NCBI GenBank assembly: GCA_015661795.1
Contig: DQVJ01000244.1
Coordinates: 1-6,911, forward strand
Source: Sulfurovum sp.
GTDB lineage: Bacteria > Campylobacterota > Campylobacteria > Campylobacterales > Sulfurovaceae
Reading direction: 5' to 3'
Length of the DNA stretch: 6,911 nt
Under the pieces are notes generated by a model that saw only the letters and a program-made list of their open reading frames with translations, was not told the origin of the DNA and did not search any database. Shown here in pieces: positions 1-5,302 of the stretch (position 1 is the first letter of the stretch; each line of letters starts with the position of its first letter). Both the position numbers and the translations under genes were made by a program.

Positions 1-59
1 AAATCCATAAAAAATGGTGCACGTGTCCCTAAAAAACCTGACTGAAACATATAATCCAT
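1..59 (-). CDS. 5' end of an unidentified gene (partial, runs off the left edge)
   Basis: An ATG at 59-57 opens a frame that stays open for 19 codons to the window edge, giving MDYMFQSGFLGTRAPFFMD. An AGGA ribosome binding site (plus-strand TCCT at 67-70) lies 7 nt upstream, the right distance for initiation. The 46-bp gap after the aldehyde dehydrogenase stop shows no hairpin with a T-run, so this gene is probably co-transcribed with it. The visible peptide is rich in aromatic and hydrophobic residues, which would suit the start of a small membrane protein, but too little is present to assign a family. It is too short to be certain, although start, ribosome binding site and operon position agree. 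Confidence 0.6.
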   Translation of the reverse strand, partial: MDYMFQSGFLGTRAPFFMD

Positions 60-105
60 ACTTACATCCTATTCAAATACTTTGCATAAGCATATCAAAA
101 CACTC

Positions 106-1557
106 TTAACAAATAATGATGGATTTCACTTCTGTAAATTCTTCAAGTGCCCATTTAGGTCCTTCACGTCCAACGCCTGAAAGCTTGGATCCCCCATAGG
201 GTTGTACATCAAAACGAAGCGTAGGGATATCATTTATCACTACACCTCCACACTCTGCATCTTCGATGAATGTCTGTGTCATTTTTAAATCATTGGTAAA
301 GATAGAAAACTGTAAGCCATAAGGAGAATCATTCATCTTTTTTACCGCGACTTCATAAGAAGGTACAGCAACTAGTGACACAATAGGTGCAAAGACTTCT
401 TCACAAATAATTTTCATATCATCTCTTACATCTGCCATGACTGTAGGTGCAAAAATACCTTCAACTTCTTTACCACCTGCAACCACTCTCGCCCCTTCAT
501 TTTGTGCAGATGCTATCCAGGTTTTGGCTCTATTTTTAGACTCTTCATCAATCAGTGGTCCCATAAAAGTCTCTTCATCATAGGGCGAACCGACTTTTAG
601 TTGACTTGTCTCTTGTGCCACAAGTGTCGTAAATGCTTCGTACACTGTTTCGTGCACATAAATACGCTGTAATGAGATACATACTTGTCCAGAATTATAA
701 AATGCCCCAAAAGCACAACGTTTTGCTGCAGATTCCAAGTCTGCACTTGTATCTATATATGTCGCAGCATTCCCACCCAGTTCCAAACTCACTTTTTTGA
801 TACCTGCTTGTTTGGTAATAATATTTCCAACCTGTACTGAGCCTGTAAATGATATCACTCTAGGTATATCACTTTGTACCAATGTTGAACCTACCTCAGC
901 ATCACCATAGACTACGGAAAGTGCATCTTGCACAGCATATTTAGAATCTACAAACAATTTTGCAAACATATATGCTACCATTGGTGCTTCGGGAGTAGGT
1001 TTCAGTACCACTGCATTCCCGGCACCAAGTGCTGGAGCTATTTTGTGTGCAACAAGATTTAAAGGGAAATTAAAGGGTGTGATACAGGCAACTACCCCCA
1101 CAGGTTCACGTCTAAAATATGCCAGTATTTTTTTACCACTTGGCATAATATCTGTAGGTATTGTTTCTCCATGCAGATGAGCCAGTTCCATCGCCGTAAC
1201 ACGAATAGTCTCCACGCAACGTTCAACTTCTATGCGAGAAAAAGCTATAGGCTTTGCTACTTCTTTTGCTAACATCATAGCAAACGCCTCTTTTTGCTCG
1301 GTAAGTTTCTGAGCAACATCTTCTAGCCATAAAATTCGCTGAGAAAGTGGTGATTTTGCCGCTTCTTTACTTGCCATTTTTGCAATTTTTAATGCCTGGA
1401 CAGTATCATCTGCATCACAAACGGGAGCATTGCTTACTACTTTTCCATCAAAAGGACTTTTCCGTTCTTGTTTTTTTTCTTTTGTCTCTTCTGTTGAGCC
1501 AAAAAATATTTTAGCTTCAGCAATTTCTGGCAGTTTATCATTAAATATTCCAAACAT
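106..1557 (-). CDS. NAD(P)-dependent aldehyde dehydrogenase (lactaldehyde/GapN-like ALDH superfamily)
   Basis: This 483-residue cytoplasmic protein has the full length of the ALDH superfamily, which oxidises aldehydes to carboxylates with NAD(P)+. The signature elements are in order: TPFNFPLN with the oxyanion Asn163, LKPTPEAP with the cofactor Lys186, the FTGS turn near 237-240, LELGGN with general base Glu259, SGQVC with nucleophile Cys293, EEVFAP with Glu387, and PYGGSKLSGVGREG near the C-terminus. The position that holds the ribose-binding Glu in strictly NAD-dependent enzymes (K-P-x-E) is Pro189, which fits NADP or dual cofactor use; that is a weak inference. The overall look resembles the lactaldehyde/glyceraldehyde-3-phosphate (non-phosphorylating) branch, but the true substrate cannot be read from sequence. 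The first 35 residues are highly charged. The ATG start has AAGGGA 5 nt upstream. It has its own promoter and is separated from the nap genes by a terminator, so I do not regard it as a Nap component. Confidence 0.93.
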   Translation of the reverse strand: MFGIFNDKLPEIAEAKIFFGSTEETKEKKQERKSPFDGKVVSNAPVCDADDTVQALKIAKMASKEAAKSPLSQRILWLEDVAQKLTEQKEAFAMMLAKEVAKPIAFSRIEVERCVETIRVTAMELAHLHGETIPTDIMPSGKKILAYFRREPVGVVACITPFNFPLNLVAHKIAPALGAGNAVVLKPTPEAPMVAYMFAKLFVDSKYAVQDALSVVYGDAEVGSTLVQSDIPRVISFTGSVQVGNIITKQAGIKKVSLELGGNAATYIDTSADLESAAKRCAFGAFYNSGQVCISLQRIYVHETVYEAFTTLVAQETSQLKVGSPYDEETFMGPLIDEESKNRAKTWIASAQNEGARVVAGGKEVEGIFAPTVMADVRDDMKIICEEVFAPIVSLVAVPSYEVAVKKMNDSPYGLQFSIFTNDLKMTQTFIEDAECGGVVINDIPTLRFDVQPYGGSKLSGVGREGPKWALEEFTEVKSIIIC

Positions 1558-1588
1558 ACTTATCCCTTATAGATATAAAATTACTTAA

Positions 1589-1597
1589 ATTATAGCA
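1589..1597 (-). promoter_or_regulatory. Extended -10 (sigma-70) promoter of the aldehyde dehydrogenase gene
   Basis: The minus strand reads TGCTATAAT, a perfect match to the extended -10 consensus TGnTATAAT. No good -35 hexamer stands 16-18 nt upstream, which is usual for Campylobacterota promoters, where the extended -10 carries most of the information. Transcription would begin near 1582, giving a leader of about 25 nt with the AAGGGA ribosome binding site at 1568-1563. This makes the dehydrogenase (and probably the gene after it) a transcription unit separate from nap. Confidence 0.75.
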
Positions 1598-1832
1598 AAT
1601 TGAAAGTACAGCATGCGAATACCAAAGCCCTCATACTTCAAAAAAGTGAAAAGATAAAGACTTTTGGGTAAATTTGGAGAGATTTTAACAGTTTTAAAGA
1701 ATCATACATATTTACTATGAGTACTGTTTTTTCACTATTTTTCATTGTTAAACAATAAAGAGAAGACTATAAAAACACTTTGAAAATAACTAAAACCATG
1801 AGTATACTAGTATCCACCGATCACCATTATGC

Positions 1833-1866
1833 AAAAAAAGGAGAGGGGGGGGGTTATTACCCTTCC
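1833..1866 (-). terminator. Rho-independent terminator of the nap operon, overlapping the last codons
   Basis: On the minus strand the left arm GGAAGGG (1866-1860) is formed by the last codons of the 92-aa gene (the end of Met-Glu-Gly). The right arm CCCTCTCC (1847-1840) pairs with it using one bulged C, and is followed at once by seven T residues (1839-1833). The loop holds the tandem stop codons TAATAA and the rest of a 9-C run. A-residues upstream of the left arm can also pair with the T-run. A shorter alternative pairs the same GGG with the nearest CCC around a TAATAA loop. The position at the end of a long co-directional operon supports the call. Confidence 0.75.
1845..1853. repeat. Homopolymeric G9/C9 tract
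   Basis: Nine consecutive G on the plus strand (C on the minus strand) sit directly after the tandem stop codons of the last nap gene. Long G tracts are mutable by slipped-strand mispairing and are typical contingency sequences in Campylobacterota. This one lies outside any reading frame, inside the predicted terminator hairpin. Confidence 0.9.
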
Positions 1867-2135
1867 ATTTGTTTATTTTTCTGAGTCTCAATTTCTGATT
1901 CGTACACCATCATTTGCATGCGTACTTCATTTATCTGTTCTGGTGTAACATTCTCGTCACTTGACCAAGCAACTTCTACTTCACCACCATACTCTGCGCC
2001 CATCATCTCGATTTTTTTAGCATAATCATTGATGTCTATACACATCTCTATGCTCTTTTCTTTCGTAGTATCTCTAAGTTCTATATACCATCTTCCCATA
2101 GGATTGCTTTTTATCACAGACTCTATGATTACCAT
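1857..2135 (-). CDS. Uncharacterised 92-aa protein, last gene of the nap operon
   Basis: I do not recognise a named family. The protein has no signal peptide, membrane segment or cysteine cluster (one Cys at 32), so it should be cytoplasmic. It reads like a small alpha/beta fold: an N-terminal strand, a GRWYIEL strand at 14-20, a second strand-like SIEMCIDI near 28-35, a helix at about 36-46, a GGEVEVAW strand at 50-57, then a charged helix from about 64 to the end. Its ATG directly abuts the napD stop (TAG-ATG), and its strong ribosome binding site, AGGAGG with 7 nt spacing, is built from the last codons of napD. It is therefore tightly coupled to napD and probably made with it. A role in NapA maturation or another cytoplasmic Nap step is an inference from position only. 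It ends in tandem stops TAATAA within the terminator loop. Confidence 0.85.
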   Translation of the reverse strand: MVIIESVIKSNPMGRWYIELRDTTKEKSIEMCIDINDYAKKIEMMGAEYGGEVEVAWSSDENVTPEQINEVRMQMMVYESEIETQKNKQMEG

Positions 2136-2498
2136 CTACACACCTCCTTGAAAATCTTTCTTTTTCAAGTCACCATTATAGATGATGTCTCGCACATCCA
2201 CACTGTCCATATTAAGCATATCTGGCACTACATCTGCTTCTTCAAGTTCTTTGATGGCACCTTCAAGTTCTTCTTGATAAGTCTGCATCATATCTGCAGC
2301 AATGACCCCTTTGGTTTTTTGAATCGCAACCAACTTTGTTATCTCTTCTTCTACACCCTCACCTTCAATGGTCACTATCATCTTGCCTTTCTCTTTATCT
2401 CCAAAGTGGTAATCACATACACCTGAGGCTTCTAATTCTTCTTTTAATGCATCATAATTTTTTGGTAGTACTTGCACGACTATACTTGAAATATTCAT
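2136..2498 (-). CDS. napD: NapD, chaperone for maturation of periplasmic nitrate reductase NapA
   Basis: NapD is a small cytoplasmic protein that binds the twin-arginine signal peptide of NapA and holds back export until the molybdenum cofactor is inserted. This 120-residue protein starts with the typical MNISSIVVQ strand and shows the expected ferredoxin-like beta-alpha-beta-beta-alpha-beta pattern in roughly residues 1-75: helix at 12-24, strands about 27-45, helix about 49-59, and the final strand KGVIAADMMQTY at 62-73. A charged 45-residue C-terminal extension follows, making it longer than E. coli NapD but in line with Campylobacterota versions. The ATG has AGGAG 6 nt upstream, in the 14-nt gap after napL, the only real gap in the operon part seen here. 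Position after napL is the standard napFLD order. The GGA-GGT-GTG codons at its end double as the ribosome binding site of the next gene. Confidence 0.9.
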   Translation of the reverse strand: MNISSIVVQVLPKNYDALKEELEASGVCDYHFGDKEKGKMIVTIEGEGVEEEITKLVAIQKTKGVIAADMMQTYQEELEGAIKELEEADVVPDMLNMDSVDVRDIIYNGDLKKKDFQGGV

Positions 2499-2512
2499 TT
2501 TTATCTCCTAAA

Positions 2513-3469
2513 TTAATCTAATTTCCACATCATGACTGTGTTGTCATCACTCGCTGAAAAAAGTGTGTTTTCATCTTTAAAAAGTATGGTGTTTAGTGTA
2601 CTCTTTTGCCCTTTAAGGATTGCTATTGTTGACTTTGTTGTTCTGTTATAAATAGTAATATTATTTTGTTCATCCATCGCAAATGCTACTTTTTTCGCAC
2701 TTGGACTCATGGCAGTAGCATAGATAAGAAAATGCCCTTCTATATATGTTCCTTTACCCGTACTTACATCGTATAATGTACCTCTTCTATCCTGCCCTGC
2801 AGCTGAGACAATGCCTTGCTTAAAATCTACCTTATAAACATTGTCTACATTTTGTCCTTGAAGCACTTTAAGTATTTTTCCTGTTTGGGTATCTATGACA
2901 TTAAGTACACCACTCTCACAAGAAAAAACTGCTTGGGTTTTCTCCTCATTGAGTGCGAAATCGGAAAACTTTGACTCGCTCAACTGTACACGAAACAGAT
3001 TTTTGTGCTTGGAGATGTCATAAAGCACCGCTTCATTACTAAGAAGACCCAGTAAAATGTGTTCTTTACTTACAAACCGAGCCTTTATCGCCGCTATCTT
3101 ATCTTCAGACTTAAGGAGTTGTTTGCTCTCATTGTTTTCATGTACCCATAGATTGACATAGCCACCTTTTCCACTGTCACTCAATAGTAGATACTTTTGT
3201 GCTATTTTATCTACAGAAAATACTCTAGCAGGTACAGTATCCCCGGTAAAATCTTTTACTTTTGGAAGCATTATATTTTTCGTAAACGTATGTTGTCCGT
3301 AATCATACACTTGTACCATACCATTATCTGTGCCTATGAGTAAAAGAGTATCACTCAAAACCATATCTTTGACTGTACCATTGACCTCTATTTGTTGTAT
3401 AGGTACGACAATAGCGTTAGCATATACACTACCAAAGACAAACATAAGCCCTAATAAAATATTTTTCAC
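2513..3469 (-). CDS. napL: NapL, periplasmic WD40-like seven-bladed propeller protein of the nap operon
   Basis: NapL occurs in Campylobacterota nap operons. It is not part of the catalytic complex and its exact role is unsettled, with a supporting or maturation function usually assumed. The 318-residue protein starts with a Sec signal peptide (charged MKN, hydrophobic ILLGLMFVFGSV, cleavage likely after YANA at residue 19), placing it in the periplasm. The rest is a beta propeller. Seven repeat signatures ending in a V/I-x-x-Y/W/I-D/N type strand occur near residues 50-57, 103-110, 146-152, 187-193, 229-234, 270-275 and 310-316, mostly 40-43 residues apart, the last being TVMMWKLD at the C-terminus. 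The start codon is GTG, overlapping the stop of the upstream gene by 4 nt (GTGA), so translation is probably coupled. There are no CxxCH or Fe-S motifs. Confidence 0.87.
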   Translation of the reverse strand: MKNILLGLMFVFGSVYANAIVVPIQQIEVNGTVKDMVLSDTLLLIGTDNGMVQVYDYGQHTFTKNIMLPKVKDFTGDTVPARVFSVDKIAQKYLLLSDSGKGGYVNLWVHENNESKQLLKSEDKIAAIKARFVSKEHILLGLLSNEAVLYDISKHKNLFRVQLSESKFSDFALNEEKTQAVFSCESGVLNVIDTQTGKILKVLQGQNVDNVYKVDFKQGIVSAAGQDRRGTLYDVSTGKGTYIEGHFLIYATAMSPSAKKVAFAMDEQNNITIYNRTTKSTIAILKGQKSTLNTILFKDENTLFSASDDNTVMMWKLD

Positions 3470-3807
3470 ACAATACTCTCTTCTAATATTTCAAGGACTA
3501 TCCTAGCAATACCCTCTTCATCTAAATCTGTCTGAATACCATACAAATCGACTTCAGAAAGATAAAATTCTTGTATGGCATGATGTGCGTTAAGTTTTTT
3601 CACCAATTCAACCATCACATTATCGCCTACAGCATCTTGTAGTCTCTGCGTAATATAAAGAATATAATTAAAATCTTCAGGGGTAATGGCATCAAACTCA
3701 TCAGAATCATCATCATTATAATTTTCATCTATCACCATCAAATAACGTAACTCGTTCATGTCTTCATCTAAGATTTTAAATACTTTAGGATAATGTTCTA
3801 ACTTCAA
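3466..3807 (-). CDS. Uncharacterised acidic 113-aa protein between napF and napL, TTG start
   Basis: I do not recognise a family. The frame is open further upstream (to an ATG at 3909), but that would overlap napF by over 100 nt. A TTG at 3807-3805 is the better start: it overlaps the napF stop by 4 nt (TTGA) and has GGAG 8 nt upstream. The resulting protein begins MKLEHYPKVF and is strongly acidic, with about 28 Asp/Glu against 8 Lys/Arg, including a dense patch at 27-39 (DENYNDDDSDEFD). It has no cysteine, signal peptide or membrane segment, so it should be cytoplasmic. A helix is likely at 44-60, another at 62-74, and a C-terminal one at 97-110. Its stop overlaps the GTG start of napL. Placement between the Fe-S protein NapF and NapL suggests a cytoplasmic accessory in Nap biogenesis; this is inference from context alone. 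Confidence 0.8.
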   Translation of the reverse strand: MKLEHYPKVFKILDEDMNELRYLMVIDENYNDDDSDEFDAITPEDFNYILYITQRLQDAVGDNVMVELVKKLNAHHAIQEFYLSEVDLYGIQTDLDEEGIARIVLEILEESIV

Positions 3808-4343
3808 ACGTTTGACTCCATTATTGAGTTTGGTACTTCTATGACATATGGGGTAAAGTCTATAGCCTGCGTAGGACAACGTCCTACACAAAACCCACAG
3901 CCTGTACATTTTTCTGTATCAATAACCGGATTAAACATCCCATTAAAGAGTATAGCATCATCTATACAGGGTTCTTTACATGAAAAACAAATAACGCCAT
4001 TATGTGCGACACAACCTTCAGTTGAGATACGAAATGTAGCGTTAAGATGTTCTAACGTATGTCTGTTATCTAGGCTCAATACATTGGGTTCACAAGCACT
4101 TGCACAGTCTTCACAAAATGTGCATCCACTACTCATAAGACTAAGCATTGGCGTGCCATCTGCTTGTATGACTATAATCTCTTCATCACAAGAAGCTACA
4201 CATGCCTTGCTTTGGCATAACACACACTCCTTTTGAAAAAGAGACTCACTTAGACCATAAGGAGGTCTTATTACAGGTAAGTTCTCCTCATGACTTCTAA
4301 GTGGTTTTCTGAAAGTATTTAGAAATTCTCGTCTACTAGCCAC
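3804..4343 (-). CDS. napF: NapF, cytoplasmic 4x[4Fe-4S] ferredoxin-type protein
   Basis: NapF is a cytoplasmic iron-sulfur protein that interacts with NapA and is thought to help its maturation or electron supply. The 179-residue sequence carries four cysteine quartets: C40-C43-C48-C52, C74-C77-C80-C84, C111-C119-C122-C126 (wider first gap of seven residues) and C146-C149-C152-C156 followed by Pro, the last being a textbook ferredoxin motif. The N-terminus reads MASRREFLNTF, very like a twin-arginine signal motif, but no hydrophobic segment follows, so export is not expected. E. coli NapF has a comparable SRR start. The start codon is GTG, sharing one base with the napB stop (TAGTG); AAGG stands 9 nt upstream. 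Its stop overlaps the next gene by 4 nt. An open frame on the opposite strand here (3841-4236) is a shadow. Confidence 0.92.
   Translation of the reverse strand: MASRREFLNTFRKPLRSHEENLPVIRPPYGLSESLFQKECVLCQSKACVASCDEEIIVIQADGTPMLSLMSSGCTFCEDCASACEPNVLSLDNRHTLEHLNATFRISTEGCVAHNGVICFSCKEPCIDDAILFNGMFNPVIDTEKCTGCGFCVGRCPTQAIDFTPYVIEVPNSIMESNV
3816..3819 (-). promoter_or_regulatory. Ribosome binding site that decides the TTG start of the 113-aa gene
   Basis: GGAG on the minus strand lies inside the end of napF, 8 nt before TTG at 3807-3805. No other candidate start in that frame (ATG at 3909, or the internal Met codons at residues 17 and 24 of the protein) combines a ribosome binding site with the 4-nt stop/start overlap seen at neighbouring junctions. 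Confidence 0.7.
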
Positions 4344-5302
4344 TACTCAATACCTTCATTCATTGCATCTGCCAGAGATGAATGTGATTTAAATTTTGTC
4401 TCTTTGAAGTCTGGTACAAAGGTATTGGCTACATCTGTTTTTGTTTTTGACTGTGGGGCGTGACACTGCGTACAATTAAAACGTCCTTGATACAAAGTAT
4501 CTCCTTTTTTAGCTTTTGCCAATTTTATATCTGATGTGTTACCAAGTTTTTTTCCTAATTCTTTACCTTCTTTAAGTACTATACCATTTTTCATAACAGT
4601 ATCAGGTCTGTAGTTAGTAAAGTGAGATGGGGGAATAGGTGTTGAACCCACTGCTGGAGCAACATCAGGCATATGACAGCCAAGACACTGATGGTTATTT
4701 TTCGTAATAGGAAGCAAGCCTTCTACAGAGTGAGGTATCATAGGTGGTGCATCCTTAAAGGCTCTTTCAAACTTCGTTGATGTACCTGGAGCTGGTCGTG
4801 AATAATCTGTTTTGTCAGCTTGAGAATTTTTTTCATTATAAAGATCTGTCTTTCTTAGACCCAGATCTTTTTCTGCAATAGATTTTTTAGTAGATAAATC
4901 TTCTTGAGCTATACGTTTGGGATCAGATGCTCCCTCATTAATATTCACATGTGTTGCAGCAGCAGTAGTCGCAGCCTCTACAAAACTTGAAGAGGCATCA
5001 GACTTCACACCTTTGCCAGAGACGATAATTTTTGCAATAGATGCGATGTATTTATCATCCAAGTTTTTAGTTTGTTGTCGCATAATACCTTTTAATGCTC
5101 CACCACCAGTACCGTCACGGTATGCTTTCATAGAGTCTATTATCTCCTGTTCAGACATATCTTTGACTATTTTTGACGTACCCATGGCTACTTTTTCAAA
5201 ATGTTGTCCGTGACAACTTGCACATTGTGCTACGCTTGCAGCATATGTCCCCGAAGTTGCCAGCAAAGCCCCTAAGGTCATTGTTTTTATTATTTTCTTC
5301 AT
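4343..5302 (-). CDS. napB: NapB with an extra N-terminal cytochrome c553-like domain (three-haem fusion)
   Basis: NapB is the periplasmic haem c subunit that passes electrons to NapA. This protein is 319 residues, well above the usual 150-200. A Sec signal peptide (residues 1 to about 21-22, TYAA) is followed by a class I cytochrome c domain: haem site CASCH at 27-31, a Met40/Lys/Gly region, and a probable axial ligand Met74 in GIMRQQ before a C-terminal helix at 82-94, closely resembling Campylobacterota cytochrome c553. A low-complexity Ala/Ser and charged linker spans about 96-145. The canonical NapB core begins near LGLRKTDLY (147-155) and carries the conserved APPMIPHSVEGLLPIT (185-200, His191), CLGCH at 206-210, PPSHF (His227), and CTQCH at 277-281. 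His191 and His227 are the likely distal haem ligands. The ATG overlaps the napH stop (ATGA), with GGAGG 6 nt upstream. The fusion is uninterrupted in one frame. Confidence 0.93.
   Translation of the reverse strand: MKKIIKTMTLGALLATSGTYAASVAQCASCHGQHFEKVAMGTSKIVKDMSEQEIIDSMKAYRDGTGGGALKGIMRQQTKNLDDKYIASIAKIIVSGKGVKSDASSSFVEAATTAAATHVNINEGASDPKRIAQEDLSTKKSIAEKDLGLRKTDLYNEKNSQADKTDYSRPAPGTSTKFERAFKDAPPMIPHSVEGLLPITKNNHQCLGCHMPDVAPAVGSTPIPPSHFTNYRPDTVMKNGIVLKEGKELGKKLGNTSDIKLAKAKKGDTLYQGRFNCTQCHAPQSKTKTDVANTFVPDFKETKFKSHSSLADAMNEGIE

Larger units (their letters stand above)
1558..1856. other. 299-bp intergenic spacer between the nap operon and the aldehyde dehydrogenase gene
   Basis: This AT-rich gap holds three things I can support: the descending arm and T-run of the nap operon terminator (1833-1853), a 9-G homopolymer inside it (1845-1853), and the extended -10 promoter of the aldehyde dehydrogenase gene (1589-1597). 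It also contains overlapping palindromes at 1801-1813 and a 6+1+6 inverted repeat at 1744-1756. The middle part (about 1640-1800) shows no convincing gene. A 35-codon open frame there lacks a ribosome binding site. Confidence 0.7.

Noticed and set aside
1680..1705. TTTAA/TTAAA dyad resembling an NssR or FNR-family box
   Set aside because: The halves and spacing deviate from the known consensus and the site is about 100 bp upstream of the dehydrogenase promoter; low information in AT-rich DNA.
1638..1745. 35-codon open frame on the minus strand inside the spacer, beginning MKNSEKTVLIV
   Set aside because: No ribosome binding site precedes the ATG, the region is very AT-rich, and a frame this short is expected by chance; no recognisable motif.
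1744..1756. Inverted repeat ATTGTT-A-AACAAT as a regulator operator
   Set aside because: It does not match the Campylobacter NssR-type (TTAAC-N4-GTTAA) or CRP/FNR half-sites, is distant from the only promoter in the spacer, and such AT-rich repeats are common by chance.
2148..2521. Plus-strand open frames opposite napD
   Set aside because: They are mirror images of a well-supported napD coding region, with no ribosome binding site or recognisable protein.
3808..3909. Upstream extension of the 113-aa gene to an ATG at 3909
   Set aside because: It would overlap the last napF Fe-S motif region by over 100 nt, and the extra residues (MYRLWVLCRTLSYAG) are just napF read in another frame. The TTG start has a ribosome binding site and a typical overlap.
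4917..5213. Plus-strand open frame opposite the cytochrome domain of napB
   Set aside because: It is the antisense of a region whose minus-strand product has clear haem and signal peptide features; no family similarity in the plus frame.
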